This document shows, in pieces, positions 1-4,917 of a stretch of DNA of 5,358 nucleotides. The translations under genes and the position numbers were made by a program. Position 1 is the first letter of the stretch, and each line of letters opens with the position of its first letter. Under the pieces are notes generated by a model. The model was not told the DNA's origin, made no database searches, and worked only from the letters and a program-made list of their open reading frames with translations. Origin of the DNA: an uncultured Eubacteriales bacterium (GTDB lineage: Bacteria > Bacillota_A > Clostridia > Oscillospirales > Oscillospiraceae); assembly GCA_949747935.1 (NCBI GenBank), contig CATKHE010000172.1, positions 1 to 5,358 of the forward strand. Direction: 5' to 3'.

Positions 1-24
1 ACCGGGCAGTTCCAGCTGTCCTAA
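1..24 (+). CDS. Possible 3' end of an upstream + strand gene
   Basis: Frame 1 reads TGQFQLS and then a TAA stop, followed 4 nt later by a strong hairpin. A rightward gene ending here would converge with the leftward membrane-protein gene, with the hairpin between them serving both. Only seven codons are visible, so no family can be named and the reading frame may be chance. Confidence 0.25.
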   Translation, partial: TGQFQLS

Positions 25-28
25 TGTG

Positions 29-58
29 AACAGGCCCCGCCGACCGGCGGGGCCTGTT
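29..58. terminator. GC-rich hairpin, probable bidirectional terminator
   Basis: The arms AACAGGCCCCGCC (29-41) and GGCGGGGCCTGTT (46-58) are exact reverse complements, giving a 13-bp stem with a 4-nt loop. It begins 2 nt after the stop codon of the leftward membrane-protein gene. In the + direction it is followed by a moderately T-rich stretch (TTGTCTATGTTGTC). In the - direction the tail (CACATTAGG) is poor in U. It fits an intrinsic terminator better on the + strand, and by position it probably also ends or stabilises the leftward transcript. Confidence 0.7.
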
Positions 59-60
59 GT

Positions 61-834
61 CTATGTTGTCTCCTTCGGCACCGCCCGGCGGTACATCCAA
101 CCCAGCACGTTGCCCCCCAGAGCGGGGGCGGCCACCAGGAAGCAGTGGAACAGTTCAGCGGTAGACACCAGGGACGGCACGTGCAGATAGCACACAAAGC
201 AGGCCAAGGGGTACAGCGGGCACACCCCTCGCCGCTTGCCCAGCGACACCCCAGCGAAGAAGCCCCCCACCGGCATCAGCACAAAGGGCAGAATCAGTGC
301 AGACAGGACCGGGATATCAATCCAGCCGCCGTTTATTTGATACTCCACCCAGCGCAGCACTAGGGGCAGAATGTCGCACAGCAACAGAACAAAGGGCAGA
401 TAGGGCAGGGTCTCCCGCCACTTCAGGGGGGACGGTCCGGCATCCAGCCCCAGCAGGGTGCGCAGCCGCACCACCTCCATATACCAGCTGATCCACCGCC
501 CCAGCCAGATCAGGGCGTACAGCACGGCCAGCAACCCCTCCAGCAGCAGCAGGACATCCCAGTCCCAGCCGTAGAACTGGGCTGCCAGCAGGAGGAACAG
601 GGCGGAGGTCACCGCGAAGTGGGCGCCCGAGCGCAGCAGCAGGGCTCTGCCGTCGTCGGCGAAAGGCAGGGTAGCCGCCCCCGCCGCGCCGCCCAAACCG
701 GCGCACAGCAGACACACTATAGATGATATATTTCGTGTATCCAGCCAATAGGGCACCAAGACGATACTGGCCAGCAGCCCCAGCGCACTCCCGGCCAAAA
801 TTCTGACCGCCCAGGCTTTATTCAGGTTTTTCAT
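61..834 (-). CDS. Polytopic membrane protein, DUF3021-like N-half, partner of LytTR regulator
   Basis: This is a 257-aa integral membrane protein with about eight predicted hydrophobic segments, near residues 10-28, 36-56, 68-86, 92-112, 144-162, 173-197, 205-225 and 229-248. The first four segments, with a soluble turn FADDGRALLLRSGAHF before the third, resemble the DUF3021 family, whose genes commonly sit directly after LytTR regulators. That resemblance is from memory, not a search. DUF3021 proteins are usually about 130-150 aa, so the C-terminal half (from about residue 135) is extra. It contains a GGFFAGVSLGKRRGVCPLYPL stretch that resembles a motif in small clostridial membrane proteins. 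The ATG start is supported by AAGGAG at 848-843, 8 nt upstream. The start lies inside the end of the LytTR gene (17-nt overlap), which suggests translational coupling. By analogy with LytTR regulatory systems such as HdrRM and BrsRM, it may hold the regulator inactive or sense a membrane signal. That role is inferred. Confidence 0.8.
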   Translation of the reverse strand: MKNLNKAWAVRILAGSALGLLASIVLVPYWLDTRNISSIVCLLCAGLGGAAGAATLPFADDGRALLLRSGAHFAVTSALFLLLAAQFYGWDWDVLLLLEGLLAVLYALIWLGRWISWYMEVVRLRTLLGLDAGPSPLKWRETLPYLPFVLLLCDILPLVLRWVEYQINGGWIDIPVLSALILPFVLMPVGGFFAGVSLGKRRGVCPLYPLACFVCYLHVPSLVSTAELFHCFLVAAPALGGNVLGWMYRRAVPKETT

Positions 835-1288
835 GCCGGTTTCTCCTTCCTGCGTTCAGAGCCTCTTTGATTTTTTTCATATATCGCCGGGAAACATAGG
901 ACTTCACCGTCCCGTCCAGGGTCATGCAGATGGTGCCTGACAGGGACAGATCCACCGCCGTGACCCGGTCCAGATTGATAATTTCCCCATTGGAAATTCT
1001 GACAAACCGAGCGGAATCCAGCTTCTCCTCCAGCTCATACAGCCGCAGACGGACAGTGAAGGTCTCTCCCGCCGTCTGGGCGGACACCGTTTTCCCGTCG
1101 GCGTAGAACCGGAGGAACTCCCCCTGGGGCAGGAGCAGTCTCTCCTCTCCCCTGCTCACCGGAACAGGCCCCATAGCCACGGAACGCAGGCTCTCCGCCA
1201 GACGGCGCAGCTCCTCGCTCTCCTCCCCGGCCAGAATAATTACCTTGGGCTCCTGCCGGCCGGGCTCTATCCTGATTTCAACCTCCAT
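818..1288 (-). CDS. LytTR-domain DNA-binding transcriptional regulator
   Basis: This is a 156-aa cytoplasmic regulator. Residues 1-45 form a short alpha/beta N-terminal region with no receiver (REC) domain, so it is not a classical response regulator. Residues from about 50 to 145 fit a LytTR domain: FVRISNGEIINLDRVTAVD (95-113) matches the conserved LytTR segment around 'RISxxxIINLDxV', and SYVSRRYMKKIKEAL (130-144) matches the C-terminal helix. LytTR domains bind direct repeats with a period of about 21 bp, and such repeats lie just upstream of this gene's own promoter, so positive autoregulation is likely. The ATG start at 1288 follows AAAGGAGG at 1307-1300, with 11 nt between. The gene is co-transcribed with the overlapping membrane-protein gene. 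The arrangement matches LytTR-DUF3021 pairs and LytTR regulatory systems of Firmicutes. The regulated genes, other than itself, cannot be seen here. Confidence 0.92.
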   Translation of the reverse strand: MEVEIRIEPGRQEPKVIILAGEESEELRRLAESLRSVAMGPVPVSRGEERLLLPQGEFLRFYADGKTVSAQTAGETFTVRLRLYELEEKLDSARFVRISNGEIINLDRVTAVDLSLSGTICMTLDGTVKSYVSRRYMKKIKEALNAGRRNRHEKPE

Positions 1289-1311
1289 GGACGCTCCCCC
1301 CTCCTTTGTCC

Positions 1312-1340
1312 AGTATAGCCGCTCCTCCCCGCCCTGTCTA
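1312..1340 (-). promoter_or_regulatory. Sigma-A type promoter of the LytTR/membrane-protein unit
   Basis: On the - strand, TAGACA (1340-1335) and TATACT (1317-1312) are separated by 17 bp, each one base from the consensus. Transcription would start near 1305, giving a very short leader of about 17 nt that begins at the edge of the AAAGGAGGGGGAG ribosome binding region (1307-1295). The LytTR-type repeats end 8 bp upstream of the -35. Confidence 0.75.
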
Positions 1341-1348
1341 CCGGTTTG

Positions 1349-1382
1349 GGACAGTCGGTTGTTTTTTGCGGACAGTCGGTTG
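1349..1382 (-). promoter_or_regulatory. Two perfect direct repeats, probable LytTR operator
   Basis: The 13-mer CAACCGACTGTCC (- strand) occurs exactly twice, at 1382-1370 and 1361-1349. The period is 21 bp, two turns of the helix, and the pair sits just upstream of the -35 at 1340. LytTR proteins bind paired direct repeats on one DNA face with this period, and the adjacent gene is a LytTR regulator. A degenerate third half (GTCAGT on the + strand at 1391-1396) lies about 20 bp further upstream. The position upstream of the -35 fits activation by recruitment of RNA polymerase. Binding itself is inferred. Confidence 0.8.
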
Positions 1383-1433
1383 AAGTCCTTGTCAGTTACA
1401 GCCGGACCTCGGAAATTTTCCGTCCATTGAGCA

Positions 1434-1462
1434 GGGCGCCCATGTTTCCCACATGGACGCCC
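1434..1462 (-). terminator. Hairpin downstream of the ROK-like gene, weak terminator candidate
   Basis: On the leftward transcript the arms GGGCGTCCATGT (1462-1451) and ACATGGGCGCCC (1445-1434) form a 12-bp stem with one G-U pair and a GGGAA loop. It starts 11 nt after the ROK-like stop. The + strand version would have a C-A mismatch instead of the wobble, so the hairpin favours the - transcript. No U-run follows (TGCTCAATGGACGG), so it may be a weak terminator or a 3'-end stabiliser, or Rho may be needed. Confidence 0.5.
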
Positions 1463-1473
1463 CGTCTATCATT

Positions 1474-3231
1474 TCAGCAATTGGTCAGACCCAGACAGCC
1501 ATAGTAAATGGCACCTACAGCCTGGGCAAATTGAGCCACCGTGTAGTCAGGGCTGTCGGCCAGCTGCCGCATCAGAGTCGTATTAGCCAGATTCTCGTCC
1601 GCGGCGAACTGCCGCAGGCCGGGCTCCCGCCGGGCCGCCCCCTCACACATCAGCCGGAAGCAGGCCGGCAGCTTGACCAACCGCCCGAACAGAGTGCGGT
1701 CCTTCGCCTCCGGCTGGAGAATATAGTCGGTCTCCCGCCATGTAACAGCCAGATACTCCCCAATTTCCTGAAAAATCCTGTGGCACTCCGGCCGTCCGGC
1801 GGCAGCCTGTTCCATAAAATACTCCAGACAGGGCTTTCGCATGTCCTCTGGCTGAGAGGGAACAACCAGCCCTTCCCCCTCCCAGCGAAACATCCCCTTG
1901 TCCAACGCCTCCTGAAGCAGCTTCGGACTGCGCGCCGCAAGCCGAAACACCCCAGACTGGCTGGTGTAACGCTGGAGCGTGCCGGAAAGACCGGTGTTCA
2001 GATTATTGACGCTGCGCACATCGTCGGCGGAATATCTCCGCTGAGCGCCGCTGCCCAGGTCAATAATACAGTTGTATACCTCCAGAGGAATCTCTGGAAT
2101 AGAGCCATCGGGCCTGACCCATCCCGCCCCCAGCTCAGTCCCCAGGGTATGGGCAAAGAAGCCCTGAGACACATCCCCTCCGCCGGCAGCCTCCTCCACC
2201 GCAGCGGCAAAAGCAGCCATCGGCCCGTCGTTGGTATTCATCACCGGTCCGCCCGCAATGACGTATTCCTCCAGGCCGCTGTTCAGCGCGGTAATTCTGG
2301 CAAACTGCTCCTCATAGTCCAGTTTCGGGTTGGAGCGCAGTCCAAATGTCTTGTGCGTCTCTCCGCCCACAATGCGGCTGCGAATGACCACATCCGGAAA
2401 GCACAGACCGATGGCGTCAAATCCCCGCAGATCTGTCCCCGCAGCCTGTTCCATCGCCGCCGCTCCCCGCTCCATTTCAGCCAGAGAGGCATGTCTGTCC
2501 AACGCCCGCCGGTCAATCTCCTCCTGACGGCCCGCCCGATACAGGCTGCCCGCCGCCCGCAGCAGTCTAGTCAGCAAAAGTAAGGGCTCAGTGATCTGTT
2601 CCGCCCGGGAATAAGAGCCGGGGAACCAGTCAAATTCCTTACACAGGACCAGCTGACCGTCCACACTGACAGCGAGCTTCACGTCTGTGCCGCCGATGTC
2701 CATCCCCAGCAGCATCCTGTTTTTGGTCATGGCAGGTAATTCCGCAAAGACAGGCGTTCCGGCCGCAGCCAAAACGGACCCGGCGGCCGGCTCTTCGCTC
2801 ACATCGTGGACGCCGAAGGAAAACTTCTGCTCTCCCCCGAAGAGAGCGGTCAAAACACGTTCATTTACATTCAGGCATTTGCCATAGCCGCTCCGGACCG
2901 CTTTATCCCGTTCCAATTGAAAAACCTGTCTCAGCCCCTCAGCCAATGCTGTGCAAGCACTGTCTGTCCTGTCCAAATAAACGTCAATCGCCAAACCGCC
3001 CAAGCAGGAGAGCAGATTATAGACGCTTGCGTAGACATACTCCTCCACAAATTTTTGCTCCTCTACCCCCTCTGTCTCAGGCAGAAGCAAAGGAAATGTA
3101 CGAACAGATCTGTCATAGAGCACAACATGGAGATGGAAAGGTCGGGTCCCATGCGTCTGAAATGCCTCCCGAACATCAGTGATATACACGCTTTGATCAT
3201 TAGCGGCCCGTTCTAAAAAGGTTTTGAGCAT
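1474..3231 (-). CDS. Long ROK-family (ASKHA sugar-kinase fold) protein
   Basis: This 585-aa protein has two parts. Residues from about 174 onward look like the ASKHA/ROK fold. LLGMDIGGTDVKLAVSVDGQL (174-194) is the phosphate-1 ATP loop. VIAGGPVMNTNDGPMAAFAAA (324-344) places D335 where ROK kinases keep the catalytic Asp of 'NDxN'. AHTLGTELGAGWVRPDG (360-376) is the second phosphate loop. The usual ROK zinc motif (CxCGxxGCxE) is not visible, and the region after the GEIGH position (EIPLEVYNCIIDLG) is divergent. Residues 1-170 form an N-terminal extension with no name I can give. Normal ROK kinases are about 300-400 aa. The start is supported by AAAGGAG at 3247-3241, 9 nt before ATG. It is the last gene of the unit, 29 nt after ogt. 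It could phosphorylate a sugar or amino-sugar in the cytoplasm, or be a sugar-sensing regulator. The substrate is unknown, and no helix-turn-helix domain was recognised. Confidence 0.8.
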   Translation of the reverse strand: MLKTFLERAANDQSVYITDVREAFQTHGTRPFHLHVVLYDRSVRTFPLLLPETEGVEEQKFVEEYVYASVYNLLSCLGGLAIDVYLDRTDSACTALAEGLRQVFQLERDKAVRSGYGKCLNVNERVLTALFGGEQKFSFGVHDVSEEPAAGSVLAAAGTPVFAELPAMTKNRMLLGMDIGGTDVKLAVSVDGQLVLCKEFDWFPGSYSRAEQITEPLLLLTRLLRAAGSLYRAGRQEEIDRRALDRHASLAEMERGAAAMEQAAGTDLRGFDAIGLCFPDVVIRSRIVGGETHKTFGLRSNPKLDYEEQFARITALNSGLEEYVIAGGPVMNTNDGPMAAFAAAVEEAAGGGDVSQGFFAHTLGTELGAGWVRPDGSIPEIPLEVYNCIIDLGSGAQRRYSADDVRSVNNLNTGLSGTLQRYTSQSGVFRLAARSPKLLQEALDKGMFRWEGEGLVVPSQPEDMRKPCLEYFMEQAAAGRPECHRIFQEIGEYLAVTWRETDYILQPEAKDRTLFGRLVKLPACFRLMCEGAARREPGLRQFAADENLANTTLMRQLADSPDYTVAQFAQAVGAIYYGCLGLTNC

Positions 3232-3260
3232 ATCCGGTCACTCCTTTGAAGCAGCAAAAT

Positions 3261-3737
3261 TTACTGTGCCTCCGCCCGCCGGGCGGTCTCCTTCTCCAGT
3301 CGAAGCAGCGCCTCCTTCATGTCCAGACCGCTGCCATACCCCACCAGCTTGCCGTTTGCGCCGATAACCCGATGGCAGGGAACCGCAATCAAGATGGGAT
3401 TTTCATGGTTGGCCATGCCCACAGCCCGGGCAGCCCTGGGGCTTCCCACCGCAGCGGCAATCTCTCCATAGGTGCGCGTCTCACCGTAAGGGATCGCGCA
3501 CAGCGCCCGCCACACCTTCTGCTGAAATTCGGTGCCCCGAAGCCGGTATGGAAAATCAAATTCCCGCCGCTGTCCGTTCAAATACTCCGTAATCTGCTGG
3601 AATGTCATATCGGTCAGGGACGTCCGCCCCTCGTCATAAGCAGGCTCGTTCGTCCGCTTCAGAAGTGTGACGGCGCCGTCTTCAACGCCAATTTTAAGCT
3701 GTCCGAAGAGAAATGGATAGACCGCGTAATGACTCAT
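3261..3737 (-). CDS. ogt: Methylated-DNA--protein-cysteine S-methyltransferase (Ogt/MGMT)
   Basis: This 158-aa DNA-repair protein transfers the alkyl group from O6-alkylguanine (and O4-alkylthymine) in DNA to its own cysteine, a one-use suicide reaction. The active-site motif PCHRV lies at 120-124 with the acceptor Cys121. Other conserved parts are present: FQQKVWRAL (71-79), IPYGETRTYGEIA (82-94, with Tyr90 at the base-flipping Tyr position), ARAVGMANHENP (103-114, with Arg104 as the Arg finger and Asn113 as the hinge Asn), and GYGSGLDMKEALLRLE (133-148), which closes the active site. The length is normal for an Ogt without an Ada N-terminal regulatory domain, so it is probably constitutive. 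The start at 3737 follows GGGAGGA (3751-3745), 7 nt upstream. It sits between the pseudouridine synthase (46 nt gap) and the ROK-like gene (29 nt gap), probably in one transcript. Confidence 0.97.
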   Translation of the reverse strand: MSHYAVYPFLFGQLKIGVEDGAVTLLKRTNEPAYDEGRTSLTDMTFQQITEYLNGQRREFDFPYRLRGTEFQQKVWRALCAIPYGETRTYGEIAAAVGSPRAARAVGMANHENPILIAVPCHRVIGANGKLVGYGSGLDMKEALLRLEKETARRAEAQ

Positions 3738-3783
3738 TTTTGTATCCTCCCTGCATGATCGATCAGGATGGTCCCAATCGAGA

Positions 3784-4749
3784 TTACATCTGATTTGGAA
3801 AAAATTCCTTCACAAACTCCACGTCCTTCACCTGAAAGGTTCGGCCATTGAGTGCCTCCAGGGGACCGGCTTCGGTGGTGAAACGGAAGGAGAGCTTATA
3901 GGAGTACAGCGCCTGACCGTGGCGGCCATATTTCCGGTTTTCCCGCTCGCTGCCGTACTTGCCGTCACCGATGAGAGGGTGACCTGCGGCGGCAAACTGG
4001 GCTCTAATCTGGTGGGTCCGGCCGGTAATCAGGTCGCACTCCACCAGAGACAGTCCGTCCTTCACCACCAATGTTTTATAGTCCGTAATAGCCAGCTTGG
4101 CCCCCGGCTCCGGTTTTTTTCGGACGTAAACCTGCTTTTTCACCTCGTCCTTGAAAATATATCCCTCCAGCCGCCCCTCAGCGGGAGACATACGTCCACA
4201 AATTACGCACAAATAGAACTTGGCCAGCTCCCTGTCCTTGATCTTCTGGTTCATCACCCGCAAACCCTCGGCGGTCTTGGCGGCGATGACGATCCCTCCG
4301 GTATTCCGGTCGATGCGATTGCACAGAGCGGGAGCGAAGGAGTTCTCCCAGTAGGGGGACCACTCTTTTTTCTGATAGAGATAGGCCTGGATGTGGGTAA
4401 GCAGGGTGTTGACCCGCTCGTTTTCGTCGGGGTGAACCACCATTCCGGGCCGCTTGTCTGCCAGCAGAATATGCTCGTTCTCATAAAGAATGTTTAATTT
4501 AGGCTGATAGAGGGACAAAAAGGCATTTTCCGGGGTAGGTTTTTCAAAAAACTCATCGTTGATATACAGCTGAAGCATATCCCCCGCATTAAGGCGCACA
4601 TCCCGCCTGCTCCCCCTTCCATTCACCTTCACCCGCTTGAGCCGAATATACTTCTGGGCCAAAGGCGCAGGAAGCAGGGGCAGGGTTTTCGCCAGCCAGC
4701 GATCCAGCCGCTGACCGGCGTCGTTCTTTCCGATGGTAAATTCTTTCAT
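3784..4749 (-). CDS. RluA-family pseudouridine synthase with S4 domain (RluC/RluD-like)
   Basis: This 321-aa enzyme converts uridine to pseudouridine in structured RNA, probably 23S rRNA. An S4 RNA-binding domain occupies about residues 13-62 (RLDRWLAKTL through VRLNAGDMLQLY). The catalytic domain follows: ILLADKRPGMVVHP (94-107), then CNRIDRNTGGIVIAAKT (143-159) with the catalytic Asp147, then LITGRTHQIRAQFAAAGHPLIGDGKYG (240-266). The classical motif is HRLDRxTSG; here Asn replaces the His and Gly the Ser, a variant I recall from clostridial RluA-like proteins. The length is normal for the family. The frame stays open upstream to 5178, but the ATG at 4749 is chosen because it follows GGAGGT, matches the family N-terminus, and upstream codons run antisense through the YceD gene. 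It is the first gene of a probable operon with ogt and the ROK-like gene. Which uridine is modified cannot be told. Confidence 0.95.
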   Translation of the reverse strand: MKEFTIGKNDAGQRLDRWLAKTLPLLPAPLAQKYIRLKRVKVNGRGSRRDVRLNAGDMLQLYINDEFFEKPTPENAFLSLYQPKLNILYENEHILLADKRPGMVVHPDENERVNTLLTHIQAYLYQKKEWSPYWENSFAPALCNRIDRNTGGIVIAAKTAEGLRVMNQKIKDRELAKFYLCVICGRMSPAEGRLEGYIFKDEVKKQVYVRKKPEPGAKLAITDYKTLVVKDGLSLVECDLITGRTHQIRAQFAAAGHPLIGDGKYGSERENRKYGRHGQALYSYKLSFRFTTEAGPLEALNGRTFQVKDVEFVKEFFPNQM

Positions 4750-4753
4750 GAGT

Positions 4754-4759
4754 ACCTCC
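4754..4759 (-). promoter_or_regulatory. Ribosome binding site that fixes the pseudouridine synthase start
   Basis: GGAGGT at 4759-4754 is followed by ACTC and the ATG at 4749. The spacing is slightly short, but the site is strong. It argues against the longer open frame that reaches back to 5178. Confidence 0.8.
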
Positions 4760-4775
4760 AAAGGACTTGTCCAAA

Positions 4776-4795
4776 ATATTTCACCATATTTCACC
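4776..4795. repeat. Perfect 10-bp tandem repeat in the divergent promoter region
   Basis: ATATTTCACC occurs twice without a gap (4776-4785 and 4786-4795). On the - strand this is GGTGAAATAT twice, and the candidate -10 TGAAAT (4783-4778) is within the downstream copy. A tandem repeat of one helical turn across a promoter could be an operator or chance slippage. No known operator is recognised. Confidence 0.6.
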
Positions 4796-4806
4796 CCCGG
4801 TGTCAA
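4778..4806 (-). promoter_or_regulatory. Candidate promoter of the pseudouridine synthase-ogt-ROK unit
   Basis: On the - strand TTGACA (4806-4801) is followed after 17 bp by TGAAAT (4783-4778), four of six to the -10 consensus. The start would be near 4771, giving a leader of about 22 nt with the GGAGGT site. The perfect -35 and AT-rich surroundings support it; the -10 is weak. Confidence 0.5.
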
Positions 4807-4807
4807 T

Positions 4808-4826
4808 AAATTTCGTGGAGAAATTT
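4808..4826. promoter_or_regulatory. Inverted repeat between divergent promoters, possible operator
   Basis: AAATTTC (4808-4814) and GAAATTT (4820-4826) are exact reverse complements around the 5-nt spacer GTGGA. The 19-bp site lies 11 bp upstream of the + strand -35 and 1 bp upstream of the - strand -35, where a dimeric regulator could touch both promoters. AT-rich DNA makes chance palindromes common, so the call is tentative. Confidence 0.4.
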
Positions 4827-4833
4827 GTGAAAA

Positions 4834-4847
4834 ACATTTGACATTTG
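4834..4847. repeat. 7-bp tandem repeat overlapping the + strand -35
   Basis: ACATTTG is repeated without a gap at 4834-4840 and 4841-4847. The junction of the two copies creates the TTGACA -35 hexamer of the yceD promoter. It may simply reflect how the promoter arose or be part of an operator. Confidence 0.4.
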
Positions 4848-4866
4848 GAAGAAAAGTCTTTATAAT
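4838..4866 (+). promoter_or_regulatory. Consensus sigma-A promoter of the yceD gene
   Basis: TTGACA (4838-4843) and TATAAT (4861-4866) are both perfect consensus hexamers, separated by exactly 17 bp. Transcription should start near 4873, leaving a leader of about 45 nt. Such a strong promoter fits a gene group that includes a ribosomal protein, as expected if rpmF follows. Confidence 0.92.
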
Positions 4867-4891
4867 ATCCTGCGTACCATTCTGCGAGTAT

Positions 4892-4911
4892 GGGGGCTCA
4901 CCCCGGGGAGG
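4892..4911 (+). promoter_or_regulatory. Ribosome binding site of yceD with adjacent GC-rich fold
   Basis: GGGGAGG (4905-4911) lies 6 nt before the ATG at 4918 and is a strong ribosome binding site. Just upstream, GGGG (4892-4895) can pair with CCCC (4901-4904), forming a small stem that ends directly at the ribosome binding site. The same CCCC is complementary to the GGGG of the site itself but has no loop to pair with it, so the stem more likely keeps the site open. Confidence 0.6.
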
Positions 4912-4917
4912 AACGCC

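Noticed and set aside
317..748. 143-codon - strand frame overlapping the membrane protein gene
   Set aside because: It is a shifted frame of the membrane-protein gene, rich in Arg, Gly and Ala with no hydrophobic pattern, and is therefore a shadow.
1411..1421. Near-palindrome GGAAATTTTCC as a possible operator
   Set aside because: It is short and AT-rich, too far from the LytTR promoter to interpret, and may only be the tail of the preceding transcript.
1453..2583. 376-codon open frame on the + strand
   Set aside because: It is wholly antisense to the ROK-like gene, has low-complexity composition rich in Pro, Arg, Gln and Ser, and no ribosome binding site. High GC content makes long antisense frames common.
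3246..3758. 170-codon + strand frame
   Set aside because: It is antisense to the whole ogt gene, whose PCHRV motif and ribosome binding site make it certain.
3738..3783. GATCGATC palindrome between the pseudouridine synthase gene and ogt, considered as a terminator or promoter
   Set aside because: The palindrome is only 8 bp with no loop or T-run, and no -35/-10 pair with proper spacing was found.
3919..4497. 192-codon + strand frame
   Set aside because: It is antisense to the pseudouridine synthase catalytic domain and has no recognisable domain or ribosome binding site.
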